Source: Hyphomicrobiales bacterium
GTDB taxonomy: Bacteria > Pseudomonadota > Alphaproteobacteria > Rhizobiales > Beijerinckiaceae
Assembly (NCBI GenBank): GCA_027483895.1
Contig: JAIXTP010000022.1
Span: 1 to 64,000, forward strand
Reading direction: 5' to 3'
Length of the DNA: 64,000 nt
The notes beneath the pieces were generated by a model. It was not told the DNA's origin, did no database searches, and was given only the letters and a program-made list of their open reading frames with translations. Positions within the stretch are counted from its first letter, which is position 1, and each line of letters opens with the position of its first letter. Position numbers and translations under genes: made by a program. Below, piece by piece: positions 52,990 through 61,864 of the stretch.

Positions 52990-53999
52990 AGCCCGCCGCC
53001 CCGCCGCCCACGGGCAAGCCGCGCCTCACGACCTCCGCCATGATCGCTTCGATCGCGGGCGAGGGGCAGAAGACGAAGCCCGCGCCTTTCGGCCATGCGC
53101 TGGTCGAGGTCGCGAAGACCCGTCCCGACGTGCTCGGCATGACGGCCGATCTCGGCAAATATACCGACCTGCATATCTTCGGTCAGGCCTTCCCGGACCG
53201 GTACTACCAGATGGGCATGGCCGAGCAGCTGCTCTTCGGCGCGGCTTCCGGCCTTGCGGCGGAAGGCTTCACGCCCTTCGCGACGACCTATGCGGTCTTC
53301 GCGACGCGTCGTGCCTACGACTTCATCCACCAGACGATCGCGGAGGAAGACCGCAACGTGAAGATCGTCTGCGCGCTGCCCGGTCTCACCTCGGGCTACG
53401 GCCCGAGCCATCAGGCGGCCGAGGATCTCGCGCTCATGCGCGCGATGCCGAACATGACCGTGATCGACCCGTGCGATGCGCACGAGATCGAGCAGGTCGT
53501 CCCCGCGATCGCGGCGCATCGCGGCCCCGTCTATATGCGGCTTCTGCGCGGGCAGGTGCCGGTCGTGCTCGACGAGTACGGCTACACCTTCGAACTCGGC
53601 AGGGCGAAGACGCTCAGGGGCGGCGACGACGTTCTCATCATCTCCTCCGGCATCATGACGATGCGCGCGCTCGACGCTGCCGAAGAGCTGAAAGCCGACC
53701 GGATCGGCGCGGCGGTGCTGCATGTGCCGACGATCAAGCCGCTCGATACCGAGACGATCCTGCGCGAGGCGGGCAAGACCGGCCGCATGGTCGTCGTTGC
53801 CGAGAACCACACCGTGGTCGGCGGGCTCGGCGAGGCGGTGGCCGGGCTGCTGTTGCGCTCGGGAGTATACCCCGCCTTCCGCCAGATCGGCCTGCCGGAT
53901 GAGTTCCTCGCCGCGGGCGCGCTCCCGACCCTGCACGACCGTTACGGCATCTCGACGGCGGCCGTCGTATCGCGCATCAAGGAGTGGCTGTCGCGGTAG
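52986..53999 (+). CDS. Transketolase-like C-terminal subunit (third pair)
   Basis: 337 residues. The activating Glu is in QMGMAEQLLFGAASGLA, followed by SGYGPSHQAAEDLALMRAMP and VVAENHTVVGGLGEAVAGLL. A Pro-rich N-terminal stretch of about 40 residues precedes the pyrimidine domain. It completes a row of four transketolase-half genes. The next gene is a CoA ligase 29 bases downstream. Confidence 0.91.
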   Translation: MKPAAPPPTGKPRLTTSAMIASIAGEGQKTKPAPFGHALVEVAKTRPDVLGMTADLGKYTDLHIFGQAFPDRYYQMGMAEQLLFGAASGLAAEGFTPFATTYAVFATRRAYDFIHQTIAEEDRNVKIVCALPGLTSGYGPSHQAAEDLALMRAMPNMTVIDPCDAHEIEQVVPAIAAHRGPVYMRLLRGQVPVVLDEYGYTFELGRAKTLRGGDDVLIISSGIMTMRALDAAEELKADRIGAAVLHVPTIKPLDTETILREAGKTGRMVVVAENHTVVGGLGEAVAGLLLRSGVYPAFRQIGLPDEFLAAGALPTLHDRYGISTAAVVSRIKEWLSR

Positions 54000-54028
54000 G
54001 CCGTGCTCTTCGCAGGAGATGATCGGGG

Positions 54029-55639
54029 ATGAAACCGGACCTCGTTCGGCGTGAAGCCAATCACGTCGCCCTGACGCCTCTCGACTTCATCGCCCGCTCG
54101 GCCGACGTCGTGCCGCACAAGATCGCGGTCGTCGACGGCGAGCGCCGTTTCACCTATGCGGAATTCGAGGATCGCGCCGCGCGGCTCGCGGGCGGGCTCG
54201 CGGCGCGCGGCCTTCGCGAGGGCGATGTGGTTTCCGTACTCGCCCCGAACGGTGCGGAAATGCTGGAAGCGCATTTCGGCGTGCCGCTCGCGGGCGGCGT
54301 CCTGAACGCGCTGAATACACGCCTCGACCCCGCGGCGATCGCGGCCATTCTCGGCCATGCCCGCGCCCGGTTCTTCATCCTGCATGCGGCGCTGTTCAAG
54401 CTCGGCGCGGCGGCGCTGGCGGCCATGGAAGGCCCGCGCCCTGCGGTGATCGTGATCGGCGCATCCGAGGCCGAGCGCGATGCAGTCGGCGGCGAGGATC
54501 ATGGCGACGTGCTCGCCAAGGCCGCGCGGCATCCGCGGCGCGCGCCGGCCGACGAGTGGGACTCGATCGCGCTGAACTACACTTCCGGCACGACGGGCCG
54601 GCCCAAGGGCGCGCTCTACAGCCACCGCGGCGCCTATCTCAACGCGCTGGGCAACGTCGTCACCTTCGGGCTGCGTCCGGAGTCGGTCTATCTCTGGACG
54701 CTGCCGATGTTCCATTGCAACGGCTGGACCTACCCTTGGGCGGTCACGGCGATCGGCGCGCGGCATGTCTGTCTGCCCGCGATCGACCCCGCACGGATCT
54801 TCCGGCTGATCGAAGAGGAGGGCGTGACGCATCTGTGCGCGGCGCCCGTCGTCCTCACCATGCTGATCCATGCGCCCGAAGCGGCCGGGCTGCGCCTGTC
54901 GCGGACCGTCGAAGTCGCGACCGGCGGCGCCGCACCGCCTTCGGCCGTGATCGAGGCGATGGAGCGGATGGGCTTCCGGCTGACGCATCTCTACGGGATG
55001 ACGGAGTGCTACGGCCCCTCCACCTCCTGCTTCCCGCAGGAAGAGTGGTCCGACCTGCCTCTCGAGGACCGCGCGCGGCTGATGGCCCGGCAGGGCGTGC
55101 GCAATATCACGCTGCAGATGCAGGACGTGATCGATCGCGAGACCGGCCTTCCGGTGCCGCGCGACGGCGCGACGCTCGGCGAGCTCGTGCTGCGCGGCAA
55201 TACGGTGATGAAGGGCTATCTCGATGCGCCCGAGGAAACGGAGAACGCATTGGCCGACGGCCGGCTGCATACCGGCGATCTCGCCGTGATTCACCCCGAC
55301 GGCTATATCGAGATCAAGGACCGTTCGAAGGACATCATCATCTCTGGCGGCGAGAACATCTCCTCCCTCGAGGTGGAGGAGGCGCTCTATCGTCACCCCG
55401 CCGTGATGGAAGCCGCGGTGGTGGCGCGACCGGATCCGAAATGGGGCGAGAGCCCCTGCGCCTTCGTCACGCTCAAGCCCGATGCCGAGCCTTTGACGGA
55501 GGAGGACGTGATCGCCTTCTGCCGCGAGCGCCTCGCCCGGTTCAAATGCCCGCGTTCGGTGGTCTTCGGTCCCTTGCCCAAGACCTCGACGGGCAAGATC
55601 CAGAAATACGAACTGCGCCGGCTGGCCGCGGAGCTCTGA
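54029..55639 (+). CDS. Acyl-CoA synthetase (AMP-forming), fatty/aromatic acid-type
   Basis: 536 residues with the ANL motifs LNYTSGTTGRPKGALYSHRG, MFHCNGWTYPWAVTAIGA, LYGMTECYGP, LHTGDLAVIHPDGYIEIKDR and the catalytic Lys in PKTSTGKIQKYELR. The WTYPW segment is common in medium-chain or DMSP/methylmercaptopropionate-like ligases. It activates a carboxylic acid to CoA thioester. It is placed after the transketolase row and may share its transcript. Confidence 0.93.
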   Translation: MKPDLVRREANHVALTPLDFIARSADVVPHKIAVVDGERRFTYAEFEDRAARLAGGLAARGLREGDVVSVLAPNGAEMLEAHFGVPLAGGVLNALNTRLDPAAIAAILGHARARFFILHAALFKLGAAALAAMEGPRPAVIVIGASEAERDAVGGEDHGDVLAKAARHPRRAPADEWDSIALNYTSGTTGRPKGALYSHRGAYLNALGNVVTFGLRPESVYLWTLPMFHCNGWTYPWAVTAIGARHVCLPAIDPARIFRLIEEEGVTHLCAAPVVLTMLIHAPEAAGLRLSRTVEVATGGAAPPSAVIEAMERMGFRLTHLYGMTECYGPSTSCFPQEEWSDLPLEDRARLMARQGVRNITLQMQDVIDRETGLPVPRDGATLGELVLRGNTVMKGYLDAPEETENALADGRLHTGDLAVIHPDGYIEIKDRSKDIIISGGENISSLEVEEALYRHPAVMEAAVVARPDPKWGESPCAFVTLKPDAEPLTEEDVIAFCRERLARFKCPRSVVFGPLPKTSTGKIQKYELRRLAAEL

Positions 55640-55784
55640 TCGGAAGGCTCCCTCGCGCCGCGTCGGCTCGGACGGGCGCAGCCGCCGCGCGAATGGCGGA
55701 TATAGCGATTCGGCATTGGCGCAGGGTGCGGAAGAGGCGCGATGCTCGCGGGCGTCGGATCCCATCCCGTTACGAGACATCGCC

Positions 55785-56183
55785 ATGACGAACACCGATA
55801 CGAAGACTCGCGGCGCGACGAGGGCCGGCAACGGACGGCTCGTCTTCCCGATGGCCGAGTTGGACGAACTCCGGATCGGCGCGGATTACTCGACGACGCG
55901 CGGTTCCGTCGTCGAAGGCGACCGGATGATGGTCGGGCTGATGCGGATCCCGGCCGGCACGGGGGCCGAACGGCATTCCCATCCCAACGAGCAATGGATC
56001 TTCGTGCTGGAAGGCACCTTCCATGCGGTTGTCGACGGCGCGGCGGTCGACGTGCCCGCGGGCAGCGTCCTCTATATTCCGTCGGGCCTCGTGCATGAGG
56101 GGCGTGCCGGCCCGGAGCGGGATCTGGTGTTCTTCACGGTCAAGGACACGACCCACAGCCTGCACGGCATCAAGGCGTCCTGA
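55785..56183 (+). CDS. Cupin-domain protein
   Basis: 132 residues forming one cupin barrel with the metal motif AERHSHPNEQWIFVLEGTFH (His, His, Glu) and a second motif YIPSGLVHEGRAG with the third His. The set of three His and one Glu is complete, so it may bind a divalent metal. Many such small cupins are isomerases, dioxygenases or sensory proteins. The start is not certain: no strong ribosome binding site lies before 55785, and the frame continues to a TTG at 55716. Confidence 0.8.
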   Translation: MTNTDTKTRGATRAGNGRLVFPMAELDELRIGADYSTTRGSVVEGDRMMVGLMRIPAGTGAERHSHPNEQWIFVLEGTFHAVVDGAAVDVPAGSVLYIPSGLVHEGRAGPERDLVFFTVKDTTHSLHGIKAS

Positions 56184-56198
56184 TCCTCGGGCGTCCGA

Positions 56199-56579
56199 TC
56201 ACTTCGGAAAGATCGGCCTGAAGATGCCGGTGGCGTTCGCCACGAGCGTGCCCTCGGCATCCCGCACGTCGCCTTCGCAGAAGACCACGCTTTTCCCGGG
56301 CCTGAGGACGCGGCCTTCGGCCTTGAGCCGGCCGGAACCCGGGTGCAGGAACGCGATCTGAAGATCGATGGTCGCGAAGGACGCGGCACCGTCGACCGCA
56401 TCGCGCGCGGCATGGCCCATCGCGATGTCGAGCATGGTCATCAGAAGACCGCCATGGGCGAAGCCGCGGCTGTTGGTGAGCGGTCCCTCGGCTTCCGCGA
56501 CCGTCCAGGCTCGGCCTTCCGGCGCCTCGACGAGCGTTATTCCGCAGTGCTCCATGAAAGGTATTCGGGCAGTCGACAC
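56199..56579 (-). CDS. PaaI-type hotdog-fold thioesterase
   Basis: 126 residues with the thioesterase motif GFAHGGLLMTMLDIAMGHAA near residues 38-57 and IDLQIAFLHPG, as in PaaI-like acyl-CoA thioesterases. These free CoA from stuck acyl intermediates. It is convergent with the cupin gene (15-base gap) and divergent from the triple-Rid gene. Confidence 0.88.
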   Translation of the reverse strand: MSTARIPFMEHCGITLVEAPEGRAWTVAEAEGPLTNSRGFAHGGLLMTMLDIAMGHAARDAVDGAASFATIDLQIAFLHPGSGRLKAEGRVLRPGKSVVFCEGDVRDAEGTLVANATGIFRPIFPK

Positions 56580-56621
56580 GCGGTCTTCCTCTCGGTTCGG
56601 CGATCCCGGCGAGCGCCGAAA

Positions 56622-56641
56622 TCATGCTCCGATTAGCATGA
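56622..56641. promoter_or_regulatory. Inverted repeat upstream of the thioesterase gene
   Basis: TCATGCT and AGCATGA form a perfect seven-base inverted repeat around CCGATT in the 243-base divergent region 56580-56822. It may be an operator for the thioesterase and triple-Rid genes. The rest of this gap shows only the AGAGGA ribosome binding site at its right end. Confidence 0.5.
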
Positions 56642-56822
56642 AGGGTGCCTCTCCGCTCATGCCGGCCTCGTATACCGTCCGATAACGCGAAACGATCTTC
56701 ACCGCCGTGCCGGCGGGCTTCTATCCTCGGTCATGATCCGCGGAGTGCGGTGTCCTTGCGCGTGCCGGTCACGGCGGGGGCGCCGTCCGCGGAGCGGGGG
56801 GATCAGCAGAGGAACGCCCACG

Positions 56823-58202
56823 ATGAAAAAACCCGTCCACACGCCCGATCTGCTTCCGGTGCTCCGGCCTTATCCGGTCGCCGTCAAGCATGCCGGTGTC
56901 GCGTTCCTCTCCGGCGTCCGGCCGGGGACCCTGAGCCCGCGGCCGCACGGTTTCGACGACATTCCCGAAGCGGGGCGCAGCCGGCGACAAGGATTCGGGC
57001 TGGCCGACCGCATCGAAGGCGAGGTTTCGGCCGACTCCTGGGCCGTGCATTCCTCGCTCGACGCCGTGCTGGCCGCAGCGGGCACCCGTGACAATCAGAT
57101 CCTTCGCCAGCACATCTGGCAGCGGGACAAGCGCTTCTTCCCTTGCTACGAGCGGGTCAGGGCGTCGTTCCAGCCGAAGCCCTCGCCGAGCAGCGGGCTC
57201 GGCGTGGGGCAGGTCGTCGGCGGGGCGCGGGACTGGATCGGCATCGATGCGATCGCCGTCGTTCCCGGCGAGCATCCCGACCGTCCCGATCGGGCCGTCA
57301 CCTCCGCCGTCTACGATCCCCGGCTGCCTTCCGCCTCGCATTACTCGCAGGCCGTCACCTCAGGCGATCTGCTGTTCACGGCCGGACATATCCCGATCAA
57401 GACCGCCGAGCCGGGCAAGCCGCTCGTGCAGGGCTTCGACGACGTTCCGGAAGAGGGCCGCTTCCTCGCGACCGGCCGCAGCCATCCCGACAGCCGCGAC
57501 GGGCCGATCGCGGCCCAGACCTGGTTCGTCTACGAGGAATTGCGCAAGCTCCTGGCGGCCAACGGCCTCGGAATGGACGACGTGATCCTCTCCACCGTCT
57601 ATCTCGCGGATCTGCGGGACTTCCCGGTCTTCCATCGCGTGCACCGGCACTTCTTCCCCGGCAATACGGCGGCGCTCGCCGTGTCCGGCTTCGACGAAGT
57701 GGGCCATCGCGGCTGCAAGATCGAGATCGAGCTCACGGCGGCCACCGGGGCCGCGGGCAAGCGCAAGCTGATCGATTGGAAGATCCCGGCCCCCATGGCG
57801 GCTCCGGCGGCCGTCGGCATCGGATCCTTCCTCTTCTGTTCCGGCGTGGTCGGGCTCGATGCGCAGGGCAAGCCGGTCACCGGTTCGGCGGACGTCTCGG
57901 CGGCCGGACGGTCGCTCGTCCGCCGGCTCGAGGACGTCGAGGTCCGGCGCGGTTTCGCGGCCCAGACCTGGGCGTGTTTCGAGCGCCTGTCCGAAATCAC
58001 GCGGGCGGCCGGATCGGATCTGAAGGACCTTCTGAAGATGACCGTCTATCTTCGTCGGCCCGAGGATCTGGTCGTGTTCGAAGCCGTGCGTCGGGAATTC
58101 ATCGCCGACGCGGATCTTCCCGCCTTCGAATGCGTCGCCGTTCACGGCCCCGGGCCCATCGCCGAGGCCGAGATCCAGATCGAGGCGATCGGCGCGCTCT
58201 GA
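56823..58202 (+). CDS. Protein with three tandem Rid (YjgF/YER057c/UK114) domains
   Basis: ATG at 56823 after AGAGGA gives 459 residues made of three Rid-like domains, at about 15-145, 165-312 and 318-459. Each shows a Rid-type start (VAFLSGVRPGT, LLFTAGHIPIK, FLFCSGVVGLD) and an alpha-helix with A/S-W-x-x-x-S/E-x-L-x. Single Rid proteins are about 130 residues and form trimers. The arginine that RidA enzymes use to bind the carboxylate is not present in any domain. The Glu region is kept in domains 2 and 3 (KIEIELTAA, EIQIEAIGAL) and is IDAIAVV in domain 1. Confidence 0.85.
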   Translation: MKKPVHTPDLLPVLRPYPVAVKHAGVAFLSGVRPGTLSPRPHGFDDIPEAGRSRRQGFGLADRIEGEVSADSWAVHSSLDAVLAAAGTRDNQILRQHIWQRDKRFFPCYERVRASFQPKPSPSSGLGVGQVVGGARDWIGIDAIAVVPGEHPDRPDRAVTSAVYDPRLPSASHYSQAVTSGDLLFTAGHIPIKTAEPGKPLVQGFDDVPEEGRFLATGRSHPDSRDGPIAAQTWFVYEELRKLLAANGLGMDDVILSTVYLADLRDFPVFHRVHRHFFPGNTAALAVSGFDEVGHRGCKIEIELTAATGAAGKRKLIDWKIPAPMAAPAAVGIGSFLFCSGVVGLDAQGKPVTGSADVSAAGRSLVRRLEDVEVRRGFAAQTWACFERLSEITRAAGSDLKDLLKMTVYLRRPEDLVVFEAVRREFIADADLPAFECVAVHGPGPIAEAEIQIEAIGAL

Positions 58203-58215
58203 CGAGGAAAGCGGG

Positions 58216-58677
58216 ATGACCGGACACGAAGCGCTTGCGCCGGGACGATACCGGGTCGACCACCTCGGGGTGGTCGTGCCCGACCTTGCGCAGGCGACCG
58301 CCTTCTATCGCGACATGCTGGGCTGCCCCGTCGGCGAGGTGATCGAACCGCCGGGGCAGGGCATCGCGGTCGTGTTCGTGCCCTTCGGCAACATGCGCGT
58401 CGAGCTGATCGCGCCGACCACCGACGTGTCGCCGCTGCCGGAACTTCTCGAGGACCACACGGTCAATCACTTCCTCGCCCGCGTGCCGGGCGGGGGCCTT
58501 CATCATGTCTGCTACGAGGTCGACGATCTCGACGAGGTCGTCGCGCGTCTGCGGGCCGGGGGCGCGAGAATCCTCGGATCTGGGCGTCCCATCGTCGGCG
58601 CGGGCGGCAAACGGATCATCTTCCTCGATCCGAAGAATGCGGCCGGAACGCTGATCGAATTGAAGGCGTCGGCCTGA
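58216..58677 (+). CDS. VOC superfamily protein, methylmalonyl-CoA epimerase-like
   Basis: 153 residues with the epimerase pattern: metal His in RVDHLGVVVPD, His in LHHVCYEVDDL and Glu in GTLIELKA, plus FLDPKNAAGT near the end. Known function is epimerisation of methylmalonyl-CoA, but no mutase is nearby. Related VOC enzymes act as dioxygenases or lyases. It follows the triple-Rid gene by 13 bases and is likely co-transcribed. Confidence 0.85.
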   Translation: MTGHEALAPGRYRVDHLGVVVPDLAQATAFYRDMLGCPVGEVIEPPGQGIAVVFVPFGNMRVELIAPTTDVSPLPELLEDHTVNHFLARVPGGGLHHVCYEVDDLDEVVARLRAGGARILGSGRPIVGAGGKRIIFLDPKNAAGTLIELKASA

Positions 58678-58773
58678 AAACAAACCGGCCGACCGCGAAA
58701 GCAGAGCGTCGATCGAAGCCCTTCTCAGGCGGTCGTCGAAATCCCCGACGATCCGGGACTCGACGTTCGGGCG

Positions 58774-58791
58774 CCGATGCCATTTCATCGG
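58774..58791 (+). promoter_or_regulatory. Inverted repeat upstream of the LysR gene
   Basis: CCGATG and CATCGG form a perfect six-base inverted repeat around CCATTT, 30 bases before the TTG start. It is a weak candidate for LysR autoregulation; the 144-base gap 58678-58821 has no other clear element. Confidence 0.35.
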
Positions 58792-58821
58792 TCGGGCTGA
58801 AAACGTCCCGGGGGCGCCGCA

Positions 58822-59757
58822 TTGGAACTTCGACAGATACGCTACTTCATTCACGTCGTTCGTTTGAAGAGCGTAAGCAAGGCCGCACGCGCCCTCAACA
58901 TGGCGCAGCCGGCTCTGAGCCGCCACATCCAGACCCTCGAATATCAGCTGCGGACGCCTTTGCTGGTGCGCACCACCCGCGGGGTCTTCCCGACGGAGGC
59001 GGGCGAGAAGCTGGCGACGCTGGGCGAGTCCCTGCTCGGGCTGGTGGACCAGATCCGCGAGCAGGTCGAAACATCGCCGACCCGGATCGCGGGGAACGTG
59101 GTGATCGGGATGCCTCAGTCGGTGTCGCTGATCTTGGCGCCCGCGATCATCGACCACTGCCAGCAGCATTATCCCGACATCTCGCTGAGGATCATCGAGG
59201 GCCTCAGCATGTTCCTCGAGGAATGGCTGGCCCTCGGCAAACTGGACTTCGCGATCCTCACGCGTCCGTCCGATACGTCGTCGCTCGATTACACGCCCGT
59301 CATCCGCGAGCAGATGGTGCTGATCGGGTCGCCGCGGCTGATGCCGACCGGCGTCAGCGAAATCCGCTTCAGCGAATTGGGGTCGCTTCCGTTCGTGATC
59401 GCGGACGGGTTCCGCAAGCTGATCGATCCGTGGGCCGAACGTCTCGAAACGAAGCTCAACTACATCATCGAAGTGAACAGCGCGTTCCTGATCAAGGAAC
59501 TGGTCACGCAGGGACTGGCCTTCTCGATCGTGCCCTACGGCTTCGTTCATGCCGACGTGATCAACGGCGATCTCGGCGTTCTTCCCATCGTCGACCCGCC
59601 GATCACGCGCGACCTCGTCCTCGCTTCCGGTACGCGGGCGAACGCGTCTCCGGCCGTCAAGGTCGTCAAGCAGGTGACGCTCGAACGCGCCGTGGAGCTC
59701 GAGGTGGCGCCCCGGCGACGCATCTACGGACCCGCGGCTGCTCCATCCCGGTCATAA
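58822..59757 (+). CDS. LysR family transcriptional regulator
   Basis: TTG start giving 311 residues (MELRQIRYFIHVVRLKS), with the helix-turn-helix at about 16-40 (VSKAARALNMAQPALSRHIQ) and effector domain with GNVVIGMPQSVSLIL from about 92. The pattern is close to LysR regulators of aromatic catabolism. It is placed between the Rid/VOC pair and the CoA ligase/hydrolase/hydratase genes, all on one strand, so it may regulate either. A terminator follows at once. Confidence 0.92.
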   Translation: MELRQIRYFIHVVRLKSVSKAARALNMAQPALSRHIQTLEYQLRTPLLVRTTRGVFPTEAGEKLATLGESLLGLVDQIREQVETSPTRIAGNVVIGMPQSVSLILAPAIIDHCQQHYPDISLRIIEGLSMFLEEWLALGKLDFAILTRPSDTSSLDYTPVIREQMVLIGSPRLMPTGVSEIRFSELGSLPFVIADGFRKLIDPWAERLETKLNYIIEVNSAFLIKELVTQGLAFSIVPYGFVHADVINGDLGVLPIVDPPITRDLVLASGTRANASPAVKVVKQVTLERAVELEVAPRRRIYGPAAAPSRS

Positions 59758-59762
59758 GGCTC

Positions 59763-59794
59763 TCGGCATGGCGAGCCATGCCGAACCGGTTTTT
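59763..59794 (+). terminator. Intrinsic terminator after the LysR gene
   Basis: A perfect nine-base-pair stem, TCGGCATGG against CCATGCCGA, with a CGAG loop, is followed after five bases by TTTTT. This separates the LysR gene from the CoA ligase operon starting at 59857. It is the clearest intrinsic terminator in the window. Confidence 0.7.
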
Positions 59795-59856
59795 CCGAGC
59801 CGTCCGGACCGCTGTTACCGTCCTTCCATTCCGGTCTTCCGGAACTGGAGTCGACA

Positions 59857-61854
59857 GTGGCAGAGACGGCCGAATTCGCTTGGCAGCCCACGCGGGACCT
59901 CATCGAGGGAACGACGATGGCGGCGTTCCTGCGCAGGCACGGGCTGGCCGATCAGGACGCTCTGACCGCGGCCGCCAATGCACGTCCCGAATGGTATTGG
60001 GACGCTCTGCTGCGTTTCTTCGACATCCGCTTCGAGCGCCCCTACAACGCGGTGCTCGGCCTGTCCCGCGGCATCGAATGGCCGGTCTGGTGCCGGGGCG
60101 GGACGACCAATATCAGCTGGAACTGCCTCGGGCGGCATCAGGACACGCCGACGCAGAACCGTGACGCCATCGTGTGGGAAGGCGAGGACGGACGCGTCGT
60201 CCGCTGGAGCTTCGCCCGGCTCGACGCCGAGACCGCACGGCTGGCGGAGCTTCTCAGTCAGCAGGGCATCGGCGTCGGCGACGTCGTGGGGCTCTATCTG
60301 CCCATGGTGCCCGAGGCGGTCGCGACCTTTCTGGCCGTCGTGGAAATCGGCGCGATCGCGATGCCGCTGTTCTCCGGGTTCGGAGCGCGGCCGCTGGTCG
60401 ACCGCCTCAACGACTCCGAGGCCAAGGCGCTCGTCACATGCGTCTCGACGCGCCGCCGCGGCAAGTCCGTCGGCATGCTCGACACCGCCCGGGCGGCCCG
60501 CCGCGAGACGATCGCGCTGACGACGGTGGTCGTGCTCGATCGAGGCGACGAACCCTCCGTCGATCTCGAGCCCGGCGAGGTCGCATGGTCGACCGTGGAC
60601 GCGCCGCCGCCCCGCAGCCGCGGACCGGTGATCGTGCCCGCCGAAACGCCCGCGATGCTCATGTACACGTCCGGCACGACCGGGCGGCCCAAGGGTACGG
60701 TGCATACGCATTGCGGCATGCTCGCCAAGAACGCGCTGGACATGGGCCTGTGCTGCGATCTCACGGCACGCGACCGGCTGCTCTGGATGAGCGACATGGG
60801 TTGGATCGTGGGCCCGAAGGTCTCGATCGCCTGCACAATGCTCGGCGCGACGCTGGTCATGGCCGAGGGCACGCCCGACTGGCCCGAAAGCAACCGCATC
60901 TGGCGCCTGTGCTCGCGCCATCGGGTCAGCGTCGTCGGCATCGTGCCCACGGCCGTCCGCCAGATGATGCGCACCGAAGGCGACCCTCTGGAAGGCGCCG
61001 ATGTTTCGAGCCTCCGGACGGTGATCTCCAGCGGAGAGCCGTGGACGCCCGAAGCCTGGACGTGGTTCTTCGAAAAGGTCGGTTCGAAGAAGGTCCCCAT
61101 CCTGAACTATGCCGGCGGCACGGAATGCGGCGGCGCGATCCTGATCGGGACGCATCACAAGCCGCTGAGGCCCTGCTCGTTCGGGGGCCCGGTTCCCGGA
61201 TCCGGTGCCGACATCGTGGACTCCGACGGCCGCTCCGTTCCCGACGGCACCGTCGGGGAACTCGTGATGCGGAACGCCACGATCGGCGCCTCGCGGGGGC
61301 TGTGGAAGAACCCGGCGCGCTACATGGAAGATTACTGGGGCCGCATTCCCGGCGTCTGGGTGCAGGGCGATCTCGCCTCCCGCGACGCCGCCGGGCTCTG
61401 GTATCTGCACGGCCGTTCGGACGACACGATCAAGCTCGCCGGCAAGCGGACGGGACCGGCCGAAATCGAGGCGACCTTGATGGCGACCGGCCTCGTGGCC
61501 GATGCGGCCGTGGTCGGCGTCTCCGACGACATCACCGGCTCCGCCTTGCTCTGCGCCTGCGTCCCCGCCGGAGCGGAATCGCAGGATCTGGCGGCTCGGC
61601 TTTCGGATGCCGTGGCACGCGAATTCGGTGCGCCCTTCCGGCCCAAGCGGATCGTGTTCGTCCCCGACCTGCCCAAGACGCGCAATCAGAAGATCATGCG
61701 GCGCGTGATCCGGTCACTGGCCATGGATCTGCCCGTCGGGGACCTCTCGTCCCTGTCGAACCCGGAAACGGTCGATCATCTGGCGAAGGCCCTCTCCGCG
61801 CCGGCATCCGCCGGGCCGCGCGGGTCCGCCCCCGCAACAACCGAAGCACCTTGA
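59857..61854 (+). CDS. Large AMP-forming acyl-CoA synthetase (acetoacetyl/acetyl-CoA synthetase-like)
   Basis: GTG start after CTGGAG; 665 residues, longer than FadD-like ligases because of an N-terminal ACAS-type extension of about 80 residues. Motifs are the P-loop LMYTSGTTGRPKGTVHTH, WMSDMGWIVGP, LNYAGGTECGGAI, VQGDLASRDAAGLW and the catalytic Lys in PKTRNQKIMRRVIR. The layout is like acetyl-, propionyl- or acetoacetyl-CoA synthetases, and aryl or keto acids are possible. It is followed 10 bases later by the hydrolase. Confidence 0.91.
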   Translation: MAETAEFAWQPTRDLIEGTTMAAFLRRHGLADQDALTAAANARPEWYWDALLRFFDIRFERPYNAVLGLSRGIEWPVWCRGGTTNISWNCLGRHQDTPTQNRDAIVWEGEDGRVVRWSFARLDAETARLAELLSQQGIGVGDVVGLYLPMVPEAVATFLAVVEIGAIAMPLFSGFGARPLVDRLNDSEAKALVTCVSTRRRGKSVGMLDTARAARRETIALTTVVVLDRGDEPSVDLEPGEVAWSTVDAPPPRSRGPVIVPAETPAMLMYTSGTTGRPKGTVHTHCGMLAKNALDMGLCCDLTARDRLLWMSDMGWIVGPKVSIACTMLGATLVMAEGTPDWPESNRIWRLCSRHRVSVVGIVPTAVRQMMRTEGDPLEGADVSSLRTVISSGEPWTPEAWTWFFEKVGSKKVPILNYAGGTECGGAILIGTHHKPLRPCSFGGPVPGSGADIVDSDGRSVPDGTVGELVMRNATIGASRGLWKNPARYMEDYWGRIPGVWVQGDLASRDAAGLWYLHGRSDDTIKLAGKRTGPAEIEATLMATGLVADAAVVGVSDDITGSALLCACVPAGAESQDLAARLSDAVAREFGAPFRPKRIVFVPDLPKTRNQKIMRRVIRSLAMDLPVGDLSSLSNPETVDHLAKALSAPASAGPRGSAPATTEAP

Positions 61855-61864
61855 GGAATCGGAC

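Noticed and set aside
58216..58677. Propionyl-CoA/methylmalonyl-CoA pathway
   Set aside because: No mutase or carboxylase gene is nearby, so an epimerase name is kept only as a family resemblance.
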